Shown piece by piece: positions 1 through 5,021 of a stretch of 10,984 nt of DNA. Source of the stretch: CAIJKW01 sp964443365 (GTDB lineage Bacteria > Patescibacteriota > Minisyncoccia > Phycocordibacterales > CAIZLB01); contig CAYUCM010000022.1 in the NCBI GenBank assembly GCA_964443365.1, positions 1 through 10,984 of the forward strand, given 5' to 3'. The translations under genes and the position numbers were made by a program. How positions within the stretch are numbered: the stretch's first letter is position 1; every line of letters starts with the position of its first letter. The notes under the pieces were generated by a model, which was given only the letters and a program-made list of their open reading frames with translations, was not told the origin of the DNA and made no database searches.

Positions 1-75
1 ATGCCGATGGATAGTTTCATCTCAAGATAGTAACATATATATCGTAAGTATTGAAGGCTGACTGACTTGCGTATG

Positions 76-104
76 TTGTTTTTTAACATAGGGTATGCTA
101 TATT
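76..104 (+). promoter_or_regulatory. Sigma70-type promoter with extended -10
   Basis: The -35 box TTGTTT (76-81) lies 17 nt before a -10 box TATATT (99-104). The -10 is preceded by TGC (96-98), an extended -10 arrangement. A start near 111 is predicted. The only thing downstream on this strand is the nested hairpin at 123-167, because the next gene lies on the opposite strand. The inverted repeat TATGTT/AACATA (72-77 and 85-90) surrounds the -35 box and could be an operator. Seen directly: the boxes and the repeat. Inferred: their function. Confidence 0.45.
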
Positions 105-122
105 TATAAACAAGAAGTAAGA

Positions 123-180
123 CCTCTCGCGTTGGGTTACCGGATGGTAACCCGTTAAAGCGAGAGGCTTTCTTTATCTT
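123..180. terminator. Nested GC-rich hairpin; terminator, possibly the body of a small RNA
   Basis: An outer 8-bp stem (CCTCTCGC 123-130 with GCGAGAGG 160-167) encloses an inner perfect 8-bp hairpin (GGGTTACC 134-141 with GGTAACCC 146-153, loop GGAT). Both sides are pyrimidine-rich: CTTTCTTTATCTT on the plus strand and, after the stem on the minus strand, GTCTTACTTCTTG. It sits just after the stop of the DUF3800 gene (184), so it can end that transcript. It also lies about 12 nt downstream of the predicted start of the promoter at 76-104, so it could instead be a structured RNA of about 70 nt with its own terminator. Confidence 0.6.
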
Positions 181-183
181 ATA

Positions 184-810
184 CTAAAACAAGGGCTTCT
201 CTTCTATGATTTTATCTTTAATTTTGTCATAGAAATCACAATCATTCATTTCATATTTTCGAAATATTGCCCAAGAAATAAAATCAACCGCCTGCAACCC
301 CTTATCTTCATGAGAGGCAACTAGAGACATTCTAAAATTATTATACTGGCGGATATTCATGCCTTCAGTTATATATGAAATAAAGTTTTCCTGCAGATTT
401 TTCTTTGTATCTTTTCTGTCAACAACTAAGTAGATATATTTATCTTTATTTATAATTTTAGTATTTATTAGTCTATCTAGAACAATATTTGCTGTATAAT
501 TATATAAATAATTCTTTTTGCTTTGTAAATTTGAATGTACCTTGTTTTTATTTAGAACAATTGTAACTATTTTTAGATCTTTAATTTCAGATAGCAATTG
601 AAACATTTTATACTTTATTTCAACCTTTTCATGAGATGCATGCAACTCTCCTACATGTTTATGCTTTTTATGTACTATTTTCCAGACTTTCTTAACCACT
701 CTTTCTAAGACCCTCTGATCTTCAATAATAGCGAGAGTAAATAAAAAATATCGACTTGATCTTTTATCAAATCCCATATCGCCACTTTCATCCATAAAAA
801 CATACGTCAT
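184..810 (-). CDS. DUF3800 domain protein
   Basis: The 208-residue protein begins with MTYVFMDESGD, the [FM]xDESG signature at the start of DUF3800 proteins. It has the late family element with a conserved acidic residue, D-x-GLQAVDFISWA (about residues 169-181), and a middle strand YLVVDRKD (about 126-133). DUF3800 is thought to adopt an RNase H-like fold in which the DESG and late LQ-x-x-D acidic residues would form the metal site. Its reaction is not established, and family members are frequent near mobile elements and defence genes. The ATG at 810 follows directly on the DESG strand, so the start is well supported. The stop is TAG, followed by the strong hairpin at 123-167. Base composition is AT-rich like the native genes, with no sign of recent transfer. 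The family call is firm; the function is unknown. Confidence 0.8.
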   Translation of the reverse strand: MTYVFMDESGDMGFDKRSSRYFLFTLAIIEDQRVLERVVKKVWKIVHKKHKHVGELHASHEKVEIKYKMFQLLSEIKDLKIVTIVLNKNKVHSNLQSKKNYLYNYTANIVLDRLINTKIINKDKYIYLVVDRKDTKKNLQENFISYITEGMNIRQYNNFRMSLVASHEDKGLQAVDFISWAIFRKYEMNDCDFYDKIKDKIIEEKPLF

Positions 811-901
811 AACTATCCAATATCATATTAGAAAATTGGAACGAAACTAGATTGACACCAATAAATAATTAAAGTTTAAGTTTTCAAGTTTTACAAAAAA
901 A

Positions 902-1135
902 CTACTTCCCCATTATCTGTCTCAACTTCTCTTGATGTTGGCCCATAACTTCCATTGTGGCGTCCATTTGGCTTTTACCCGTCTTCATTTTGGCTTGAAT
1001 CTCAGTTGCAATATTAGTAAAGAAATCTGGATTCTCTTCAATAGCTTTAAAAATCTTTTCCTGTTCAGCTTCCGGAACTCCCTTCATTTGCTTTTTAAGC
1101 ATTTGCTTCATGAGCATGTTTTGAAAAAATGACAT
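902..1135 (-). CDS. Small Met-rich helical protein, unknown function
   Basis: This is a 77-residue protein with no recognised family. It is probably almost all alpha-helix: a Met/Lys-rich amphipathic N-terminus (MSFFQNMLMKQMLKKQM), a turn with Pro at V-P-E-A-E, a helix ending EENPDFF (about 34-40), and a long helix from about 41 to the end. Ten of the 77 residues are Met. There are no Cys residues, no signal peptide and no obvious membrane span, so a small cytoplasmic or membrane-surface protein is most likely. It lies 50 bp downstream of the DUF5667 gene in the same direction and may be the tail of the sigma operon, although the AT-rich gap could hold its own promoter (TAAAGT about 9 nt before the ATG at 1135). 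No Shine-Dalgarno sequence is visible. The antisense frame over the same bases is a shadow. Confidence 0.7.
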   Translation of the reverse strand: MSFFQNMLMKQMLKKQMKGVPEAEQEKIFKAIEENPDFFTNIATEIQAKMKTGKSQMDATMEVMGQHQEKLRQIMGK

Positions 1136-1185
1136 AGTTTTAATACTTTATCAGATTTAAAGTTTTTTTGCACCTAGTCAAATTA

Positions 1186-2367
1186 TTATTTTAGAACCGT
1201 AGTTGATGTAGCGGAAGTGTCATTGCCGTCTATAACCTCTACTGTTGTTGTACCCAAGACAGCCCCTGTACTTGTAGCGTTACTATTGTTGATTAATTTA
1301 TTTATATCAATAAGCTCCATTACTTTTTTTGCTTCTGGTAACAATTTTTTCTCTAGTGATACTAAAGCCTCAGCTTCACTTATTGCTCTTGTTGATTTTT
1401 GCAATTCTGACACGGTCTTTGTTAAATCCTTAGTTAACAGAGCTTTTTCTGCTTCTTTGATTGTAGTTGACGCAATATTTAAATTAGATTCCAATAATTT
1501 ATCTGATGTTTGAGTTACATTCAATAATCCCTTTCTTTGTTCAAGCAGATCAGAATATTTAACCTTTGTTTCTTTTATCTTTTCAGCTAATTTAAATTCA
1601 TCTGTGATTTCTAATGTTTCTTTTTGTATTAAATTATCTTTAACTTGTGCATTTAGATTAATTTCTTGTCTAAGATCTTGCATTAAAGATGTCATAGAAG
1701 AAGTTGACGTTAGTTCTGTAGCAATAGATTCTGTTGTTGTAGCATTTGAAATAGTTGAAAGAATTAATTCATGAGTTTTAAGAGAGGCTTCAAAATTAAT
1801 TGAAACATCTTTTGCAATAGAAATATCATTTGATGCAACAAGTGATGCAACATTTGTTTTTACATTACTTGCATTTTTATCTAATTGAACCTTAAGTATT
1901 TGCTTCTTGTCATCAGTTAATTTTCCTTGAGAAGATAGGACGATTGCCTCTTGCAATCTTCTTTCTGTGCTTTCAACAGCTAAACGTGCCTTAGCCTCAG
2001 GGGTTATGGCAACCATTCCCTTAACGTGCTCATTAACATTAATTTTAAGAGAATAGAGTGAATCACCAGGAAGTGCATTTTCTGCTAAAGCAGAGAAACC
2101 ACCTGTTACCATCAAAACAAAGACAGCAATCAATGATGGAACAAATTTTCTTTGTTTGATATATACAAATAGTTCAGATGTAAAACCCTTACCAAAGAAT
2201 TTATTAGCGAATGGTGAGAGTACGGGCGCTTGATGATATTCAGAAGAAACAACTTCTATCTTATCTATAACCAAATTAATACGCTTAAAAACATCACGCT
2301 TGTCATCTTCTGACATATGCATATTTCTTAGTGACGCTCTTAAATTATTAATCTTGTTTTCTATCAT
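1186..2367 (-). CDS. DUF5667 membrane protein, putative partner of the adjacent ECF sigma factor
   Basis: The 393-residue protein has a basic, helical cytoplasmic N-terminus (1-72), one membrane span (about 75-93) and then ALPGDSLYSLKI (98-109), the hallmark start of the DUF5667 domain. That domain continues through EAKARLAVESTERRLQEAI to about 200. The rest (200-360) is charged coiled-coil-like helix, and the C-terminal 35 residues are a low-complexity Ser/Thr/Ala/Asn tail containing ATST repeats. Topology is probably N-in with the large domain outside. The start codon (2367) lies 2 nt after the sigma-factor stop, so the two are translationally coupled. Established: DUF5667 proteins are often found next to sigma factors. 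Inferred: it acts as an anti-sigma or envelope sensor for the gene upstream. No zinc-binding anti-sigma motif (HxxxCxxC) is seen, so that role remains a hypothesis. Confidence 0.8.
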   Translation of the reverse strand: MIENKINNLRASLRNMHMSEDDKRDVFKRINLVIDKIEVVSSEYHQAPVLSPFANKFFGKGFTSELFVYIKQRKFVPSLIAVFVLMVTGGFSALAENALPGDSLYSLKINVNEHVKGMVAITPEAKARLAVESTERRLQEAIVLSSQGKLTDDKKQILKVQLDKNASNVKTNVASLVASNDISIAKDVSINFEASLKTHELILSTISNATTTESIATELTSTSSMTSLMQDLRQEINLNAQVKDNLIQKETLEITDEFKLAEKIKETKVKYSDLLEQRKGLLNVTQTSDKLLESNLNIASTTIKEAEKALLTKDLTKTVSELQKSTRAISEAEALVSLEKKLLPEAKKVMELIDINKLINNSNATSTGAVLGTTTVEVIDGNDTSATSTTVLK

Positions 2368-2369
2368 AA

Positions 2370-2888
2370 TTATTCTTCTACTTTTAAATATTGCCTTAAT
2401 TGTTTAAGTAATCTATGAACTCTTACGGCAATAGTATTAGGTCTATCTCCGACCGCTTCTGCAATATCCTCAAAAGCAAGACCCTCTACATATCTCATGA
2501 ACATAATATCCCTATCTTTATCCTCTAGGGTGTTTATCGCCTCCAAAACAGCCTCAGCCTCATGTCTTTCAAAATCGTCCTTCTCCGGCTCATAAGCCGG
2601 ATCAAAACCATCATCCGCTAGGGTATCTAAAGAAAAAGTTTTACGTTTTCTATATAGATCTATAATGGTATTTGTAGCTATTTTATACAAAAGTGCTTTG
2701 GGGCTTTGTAGTTCACTATCAGCTGAAATGTACTCCCAAAACTTAACAAAGGTATCCTGTACAATATCTTTAGCTTTTTCAGTATCATTAAGCTTAAAGT
2801 ATGCAAAACGGAAAATGGCATCTGAGTGCTCATCATACGTATTGGTAAAGTCCTTTTTAAGTTGGCTAATTTGTGTCTTTCTAGACAT
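2370..2888 (-). CDS. ECF-type RNA polymerase sigma factor
   Basis: This 172-residue protein is typical in length for ECF sigma factors and has only regions 2 and 4. Region 2 (about 18-75) includes HSDAIFRFAYFKLND, the conserved D-x-VQDTFVKFW core-binding helix, and the -10-binding ATNTIIDLYRKRK helix. An acidic linker (about 86-112) follows. Region 4 (about 115-168) reads LEDKDRDIMFMRYVEGLAFE then DIAEAVGDRPNTIAVRVHRL, the helix-turn-helix that reads -35 boxes. It should direct RNA polymerase to a small regulon. It is the first gene of a minus-strand block: its TAA is followed after 2 nt by the ATG of the DUF5667 membrane protein. It is divergent from mltG, with a 17-bp palindrome between them, so it may regulate itself and mltG. 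The ATG at 2888 is preceded by TATACG, AT-rich sequence and no Shine-Dalgarno. Confidence 0.9.
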   Translation of the reverse strand: MSRKTQISQLKKDFTNTYDEHSDAIFRFAYFKLNDTEKAKDIVQDTFVKFWEYISADSELQSPKALLYKIATNTIIDLYRKRKTFSLDTLADDGFDPAYEPEKDDFERHEAEAVLEAINTLEDKDRDIMFMRYVEGLAFEDIAEAVGDRPNTIAVRVHRLLKQLRQYLKVEE

Positions 2889-2906
2889 AGATTATGACGT
2901 ATAGGG

Positions 2907-2935
2907 TTTAACTTTATTACATCATGTAATATAAT
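2907..2935 (+). promoter_or_regulatory. mltG promoter, predicted leaderless start
   Basis: A perfect TATAAT (2930-2935) lies 8 nt before the mltG ATG (2944), with a weak -35 TTTAAC (2907-2912) at 17-nt spacing. Transcription would begin at or within 2 nt of the start codon, so the mRNA would have no room for a ribosome binding site. Confidence 0.6.
2915..2931. promoter_or_regulatory. Perfect 17-bp palindrome, candidate operator of the sigma/mltG divergent promoters
   Basis: TATTACAT-C-ATGTAATA is an 8+1+8 perfect inverted repeat in the 55-bp gap between the divergent sigma and mltG genes. It covers the spacer and the first two bases of the mltG -10 box. It also covers the position expected for the -35 of the sigma gene if TATACG (2903 down to 2898) is its -10. 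A bound dimeric regulator would block both promoters. The regulator is not identified. Confidence 0.5.
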
Positions 2936-2943
2936 AGTATCAC

Positions 2944-3834
2944 ATGAATCAAATAAAGACATCCCCGATATCAAGAGGTGCTAAAAATAAAGCTTCAAAT
3001 GGCAAATGGCGCACCTTTTCGTTATTTTCAATATTACTATTTTGTCTCATTATGGGCGGTGGATATCTCGTATATAATATAGACAAAGAAAGTCCCATGG
3101 CTTTTTATTTTAACTTAGCGAACCCTTATCTAAAATACGTGGTAATTAATCCAGGCATGAGAATGGAAGAAGTTTCAAATAAGGTTTCCAAAAGCATTGG
3201 TTGGACAGAAGAAGAAAAAAGAGAATTTATCAATAGTGCCCCTCAGGACGACAATGGCCCAATGGAAGGTTTTTTTATGCCAGGTGCATATTGGTTACAT
3301 ATTGATGCATCAGGTAAGGATGTTGCTGATCAAATGCTTAATGAATTCAATTCAAAGGTTGGAGAGAAAATCTTAAGTGACTTGAGAAATAAAAATTCAG
3401 AAAAAATCAATTTAGAAACCGCTGTGAGAATCGCTTCAATAATACAAAGAGAAGCAGCTGGACCAAATGATATGAGATTAATTTCTGGTGTAATTTGGAA
3501 TAGATTGTTTAAAGGTATGACACTTGGAATGGACGCTACTTTGCAATATGCAAAAGGAAATGACGATAATTGGTGGCCAAGAGTTTTGTCATCGGACAAA
3601 AAAATAGAATCGCCATATAATACTTATTCTAATATGGGTCTTCCTCCAACTGCAATTTCTAATGTAAGTATTGACGCTTTAAAGGCCGCTTACAATCCAC
3701 AAAAAACAGATTGTATGTATTATTTGCACGACAGCAAAAGAAGAATACATTGCTCCAAAACATACACTCAACATAAAAATAATATACAGACATACTTGAT
3801 TGGAAGTAGAGATACAAAGAGAAAGACTCAGTAG
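2944..3834 (+). CDS. mltG: Endolytic murein transglycosylase MltG (YceG-like)
   Basis: This 296-residue membrane-anchored enzyme cleaves nascent glycan strands of peptidoglycan and helps set strand length during elongation. A basic N-terminus (1-23) is followed by one membrane span (about 25-45). The small LysM-like region covers about 60-135, with MEGFFMPGAYWL at 107-118 matching the family's EG-x-LFPDTY segment. The catalytic YceG domain covers about 155-285, with ASIIQREA (164-171, in which E170 is the likely catalytic Glu), ISGVIWNRL (180-188), MDATLQYA (196-203) and the SPYNTYSNMGLPPTAISN block (223-240). It is a little shorter than E. coli MltG (340), mainly at the N-terminal side. Start choice: ATG 8 nt after TATAAT, so probably leaderless; no Shine-Dalgarno. 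It is divergent from the sigma factor gene. The stop is TAG, followed by T5 but no hairpin. Confidence 0.9.
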   Translation: MNQIKTSPISRGAKNKASNGKWRTFSLFSILLFCLIMGGGYLVYNIDKESPMAFYFNLANPYLKYVVINPGMRMEEVSNKVSKSIGWTEEEKREFINSAPQDDNGPMEGFFMPGAYWLHIDASGKDVADQMLNEFNSKVGEKILSDLRNKNSEKINLETAVRIASIIQREAAGPNDMRLISGVIWNRLFKGMTLGMDATLQYAKGNDDNWWPRVLSSDKKIESPYNTYSNMGLPPTAISNVSIDALKAAYNPQKTDCMYYLHDSKRRIHCSKTYTQHKNNIQTYLIGSRDTKRKTQ

Positions 3835-3837
3835 TTT

Positions 3838-3862
3838 TTGTACGATGACTTTGTACAATGAC
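3838..3862. repeat. Short direct/inverted repeat at the left edge of the GC-rich island
   Basis: TTTTTGTACGATGAC (3835-3849) is followed at once by the near copy TTTGTACAATGAC (3850-3862). The same bases contain the inverted repeat TTGTAC (3838-3843) / GTACAA (3853-3858). It lies between the mltG stop and the first cassette promoter, and marks where composition changes from AT-rich to GC-rich. Its role is unknown. Confidence 0.5.
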
Positions 3863-3879
3863 ACTGTGTGCTCTTGATA

Positions 3880-3909
3880 TTTACTTTTAAAATGCAATGT
3901 GATTATATA
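3880..3909 (+). promoter_or_regulatory. Promoter of cassette 1 (shared motif)
   Basis: The -35-like TTTACT (3880-3885), 18 nt, then the -10-like TATATA (3904-3909) within ATGTGATTATAT. The pattern TTTAC-N12-ATGTGATTATA is matched exactly, with the same spacing, by the element at 4423-4452 in front of the second cassette. Predicted start is near 3916. Confidence 0.6.
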
Positions 3910-3915
3910 TTACTT

Positions 3916-3985
3916 GGAGTTTCTTAGTTTGGCCACGCGCCAGATTGCTCCTTCGTTTCAAATCCAAAACCATTCATATTATATT
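3916..3985 (+). promoter_or_regulatory. Leader of cassette 1: 5' hairpin plus G-free stretch, no Shine-Dalgarno
   Basis: The predicted leader of about 70 nt begins with a hairpin (arms 3926-3933 and 3939-3946, GC core TGGC/GCCA plus wobble pairs). From 3956 to the ATG at 3986 there is not a single G, so this part should be unstructured and cannot contain a GGAGG-type site. The leader of cassette 2 has the same plan and also carries TTCAAATC. Confidence 0.5.
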
Positions 3986-4342
3986 ATGAGCTCAGACGGT
4001 TCGTCACTAACCACGTTCATCGTTCCAGTGGATTCTAAAAATCGCCTACTTGTGCCGAGTGGAAAGACAAGATTCACACAAGCAATTAGCTTGCAGGTTT
4101 CAAGCCACCAATCCGGACAGCTTCAAAATGTCGTGACTCAATACGTCGGCCGACAAAATTGGGGCAGCGTTACCGACTTCAAGGTGTTACACCAGGGTCA
4201 CGTATGCCTGGTCCAAATCAAAAACCCAAAGACGGCGCTTGTTCTGAACAGCGAGAAGGCCAAAGCTGGCTACGGGCACACCCCAGTCAACGGCGCCGGA
4301 GAGACGGTTCTCTCCATTCTAAAGGAGGAGGGGGTGGTCTAG
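3986..4342 (+). CDS. Cassette 1: small protein of unknown family
   Basis: The protein has 118 residues from the ATG at 3986. The frame is open back to a GTG at 3899, but that codon lies in the promoter -10 region, so the ATG is preferred. There is no recognised family, signal peptide or membrane span. The pattern suggests beta-strands FIVPV (11-15) and ISLQV (34-38), a helix QLQNVVTQYV (45-54), strand FKVL (65-68) and strand QGHVCLVQI (70-78), then a Gly/Lys-rich segment and a short C-terminal helix. Several points align with cassette 2: an R in the first hairpin, SLQVSS against SVSVAAS, an aromatic Tyr closing the helix, and QG-LVxI. The two are therefore probably distant homologues. G+C is about 52-53% against under 30% for neighbours, and codons such as GTC, GGC and GTG are common, so foreign or specially constrained origin is likely. 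The gene has its own promoter, leader and terminator and ends in TAG. Confidence 0.8.
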   Translation: MSSDGSSLTTFIVPVDSKNRLLVPSGKTRFTQAISLQVSSHQSGQLQNVVTQYVGRQNWGSVTDFKVLHQGHVCLVQIKNPKTALVLNSEKAKAGYGHTPVNGAGETVLSILKEEGVV

Positions 4343-4358
4343 GCGCAGAGCCTTACGG

Positions 4359-4392
4359 AAAGGCGGGGTCGCATTCGCAACCCCGCCTTTTT
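4359..4392 (+). terminator. Rho-independent terminator of cassette 1
   Basis: An 11-bp stem AAAGGCGGGGT (4359-4369) / ACCCCGCCTTT (4380-4390) with a 10-nt loop is followed by a T-run that continues as TTTTTCTCTTC. It starts 17 nt after the cassette 1 stop codon. Confidence 0.9.
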
Positions 4393-4422
4393 CTCTTCAT
4401 TGTTTTCATATCAACACAACTC

Positions 4423-4452
4423 TTTACAAAGTAGACAAGATGTGATTATATT
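4423..4452 (+). promoter_or_regulatory. Promoter of cassette 2 (shared motif)
   Basis: TTTACA (4423-4428), 18 nt, TATATT (4447-4452). It matches the cassette 1 promoter in TTTAC, in the 12-nt interval and in ATGTGATTATA. Predicted start is near 4459. The position directly after the terminator of cassette 1 shows that the two cassettes are separate transcription units. Confidence 0.65.
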
Positions 4453-4458
4453 ATTGTC

Positions 4459-4526
4459 GGACCCGAACGACTTCGGTTATCCAGTATTCAAATCAACCAT
4501 AACCACAACCCAGAAAACACATCATC
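4459..4526 (+). promoter_or_regulatory. Leader of cassette 2: 5' hairpin plus A/C-rich unstructured stretch
   Basis: The predicted leader of about 68 nt opens with CCGAA-CGAC-TTCGG (4463-4476). Between 4486 and the ATG at 4527 there is only one G; the rest is A, C and T. No Shine-Dalgarno is present. TTCAAATC (4487-4494) is shared with the leader of cassette 1. The length and plan match cassette 1 within 2 nt. Confidence 0.5.
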
Positions 4527-4952
4527 ATGCAAGTTAAACTTGTACTGGCAACGCTCAACCCCGACAGGACGCTTACCGGCATCAAAACCATCAGTGGAGG
4601 CAAGATCAAGCTCCTCAGTGTGAGTGTTGCCGCAAGCAACCCAGAGCAAGGCATCAAGTCCTATCTGGACAAAAGAGGTGTGTCGCGATGCACCATCCTG
4701 ACAACTCAAGGTTCGCGGATCTTCCTCGTTACCATCAACAGCCGAAGCAAATTCAAGGATGGTGGAGTCACAACCCAGAAGATGACCATCGGCCTTCTGA
4801 TCAGCCAACTGGAGAGGGCTGCCAGCGAAAGCGAGGGGCAAATCGTGACGGCGAAAGATATCGCAAACCTCCGCACTATCGTGGAAGAAGTTCAGACTGG
4901 GGAAGGTCGAAAACTCAATCCGCGTCGTCAGCCGGAGACAGTGGCCGCCTAG
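4527..4952 (+). CDS. Cassette 2: small protein of unknown family, related to cassette 1 product
   Basis: This 141-residue protein is not recognised as a known family. Likely elements: strand VKLVLATL (3-10), a turn with NPDR, strand KIKLLSVSVAA (26-36), a helix PEQGIKSYLDKRG (39-51), strand CTILTT (55-60), strand QGSRIFLVTI (61-70), then a C-terminal half with a helix MTIGLLISQLERAASE (86-101) and a helix AKDIANLRTIVEEVQ (109-123), and a basic, Pro-rich tail. No signal peptide or membrane span is seen, so it is probably cytoplasmic. The first 75 residues follow the same order of elements as cassette 1, with QG-x(1,2)-[IV]-x-LVxI the clearest match; the C-terminal helical half is its own. One 60-base line counted by hand in the gene is 55% G+C. 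The ATG was chosen because it sits at the same distance (about 87 nt) from the promoter motif as in cassette 1. The stop is TAG. Confidence 0.8.
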   Translation: MQVKLVLATLNPDRTLTGIKTISGGKIKLLSVSVAASNPEQGIKSYLDKRGVSRCTILTTQGSRIFLVTINSRSKFKDGGVTTQKMTIGLLISQLERAASESEGQIVTAKDIANLRTIVEEVQTGEGRKLNPRRQPETVAA

Positions 4953-4985
4953 CGCGATCACCACACCCGACAACAACCCAAACCC

Positions 4986-5021
4986 GGGCCGCAGCGTTGC
5001 ACGCTGCGGCCCTCCCTTTTT
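4986..5021 (+). terminator. Strong terminator between cassette 2 and convergent leuS
   Basis: A 12-bp perfect stem GGGCCGCAGCGT (4986-4997) / ACGCTGCGGCCC (5001-5012) with a TGC loop is followed by TCCCTTTTT on the plus strand. On the minus strand the same hairpin follows the leuS stop and is followed by G/T-rich sequence, so it may act both ways. The T-run overlaps the leuS stop codon (5020-5022). Confidence 0.9.

Noticed and set aside
2..61. Possible C-terminal tail of a gene entering from the left (19 open codons ending in TGA)
   Set aside because: Too short to show coding character, no recognisable motif, and it would be the only gene in the window ending in TGA.
3835..5021. Integron gene-cassette array
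   Set aside because: No attC-type sites (GTTRRRY cores with paired R/L boxes) follow the genes, no integrase is present, and each unit has its own promoter, unlike classic promoterless integron cassettes.
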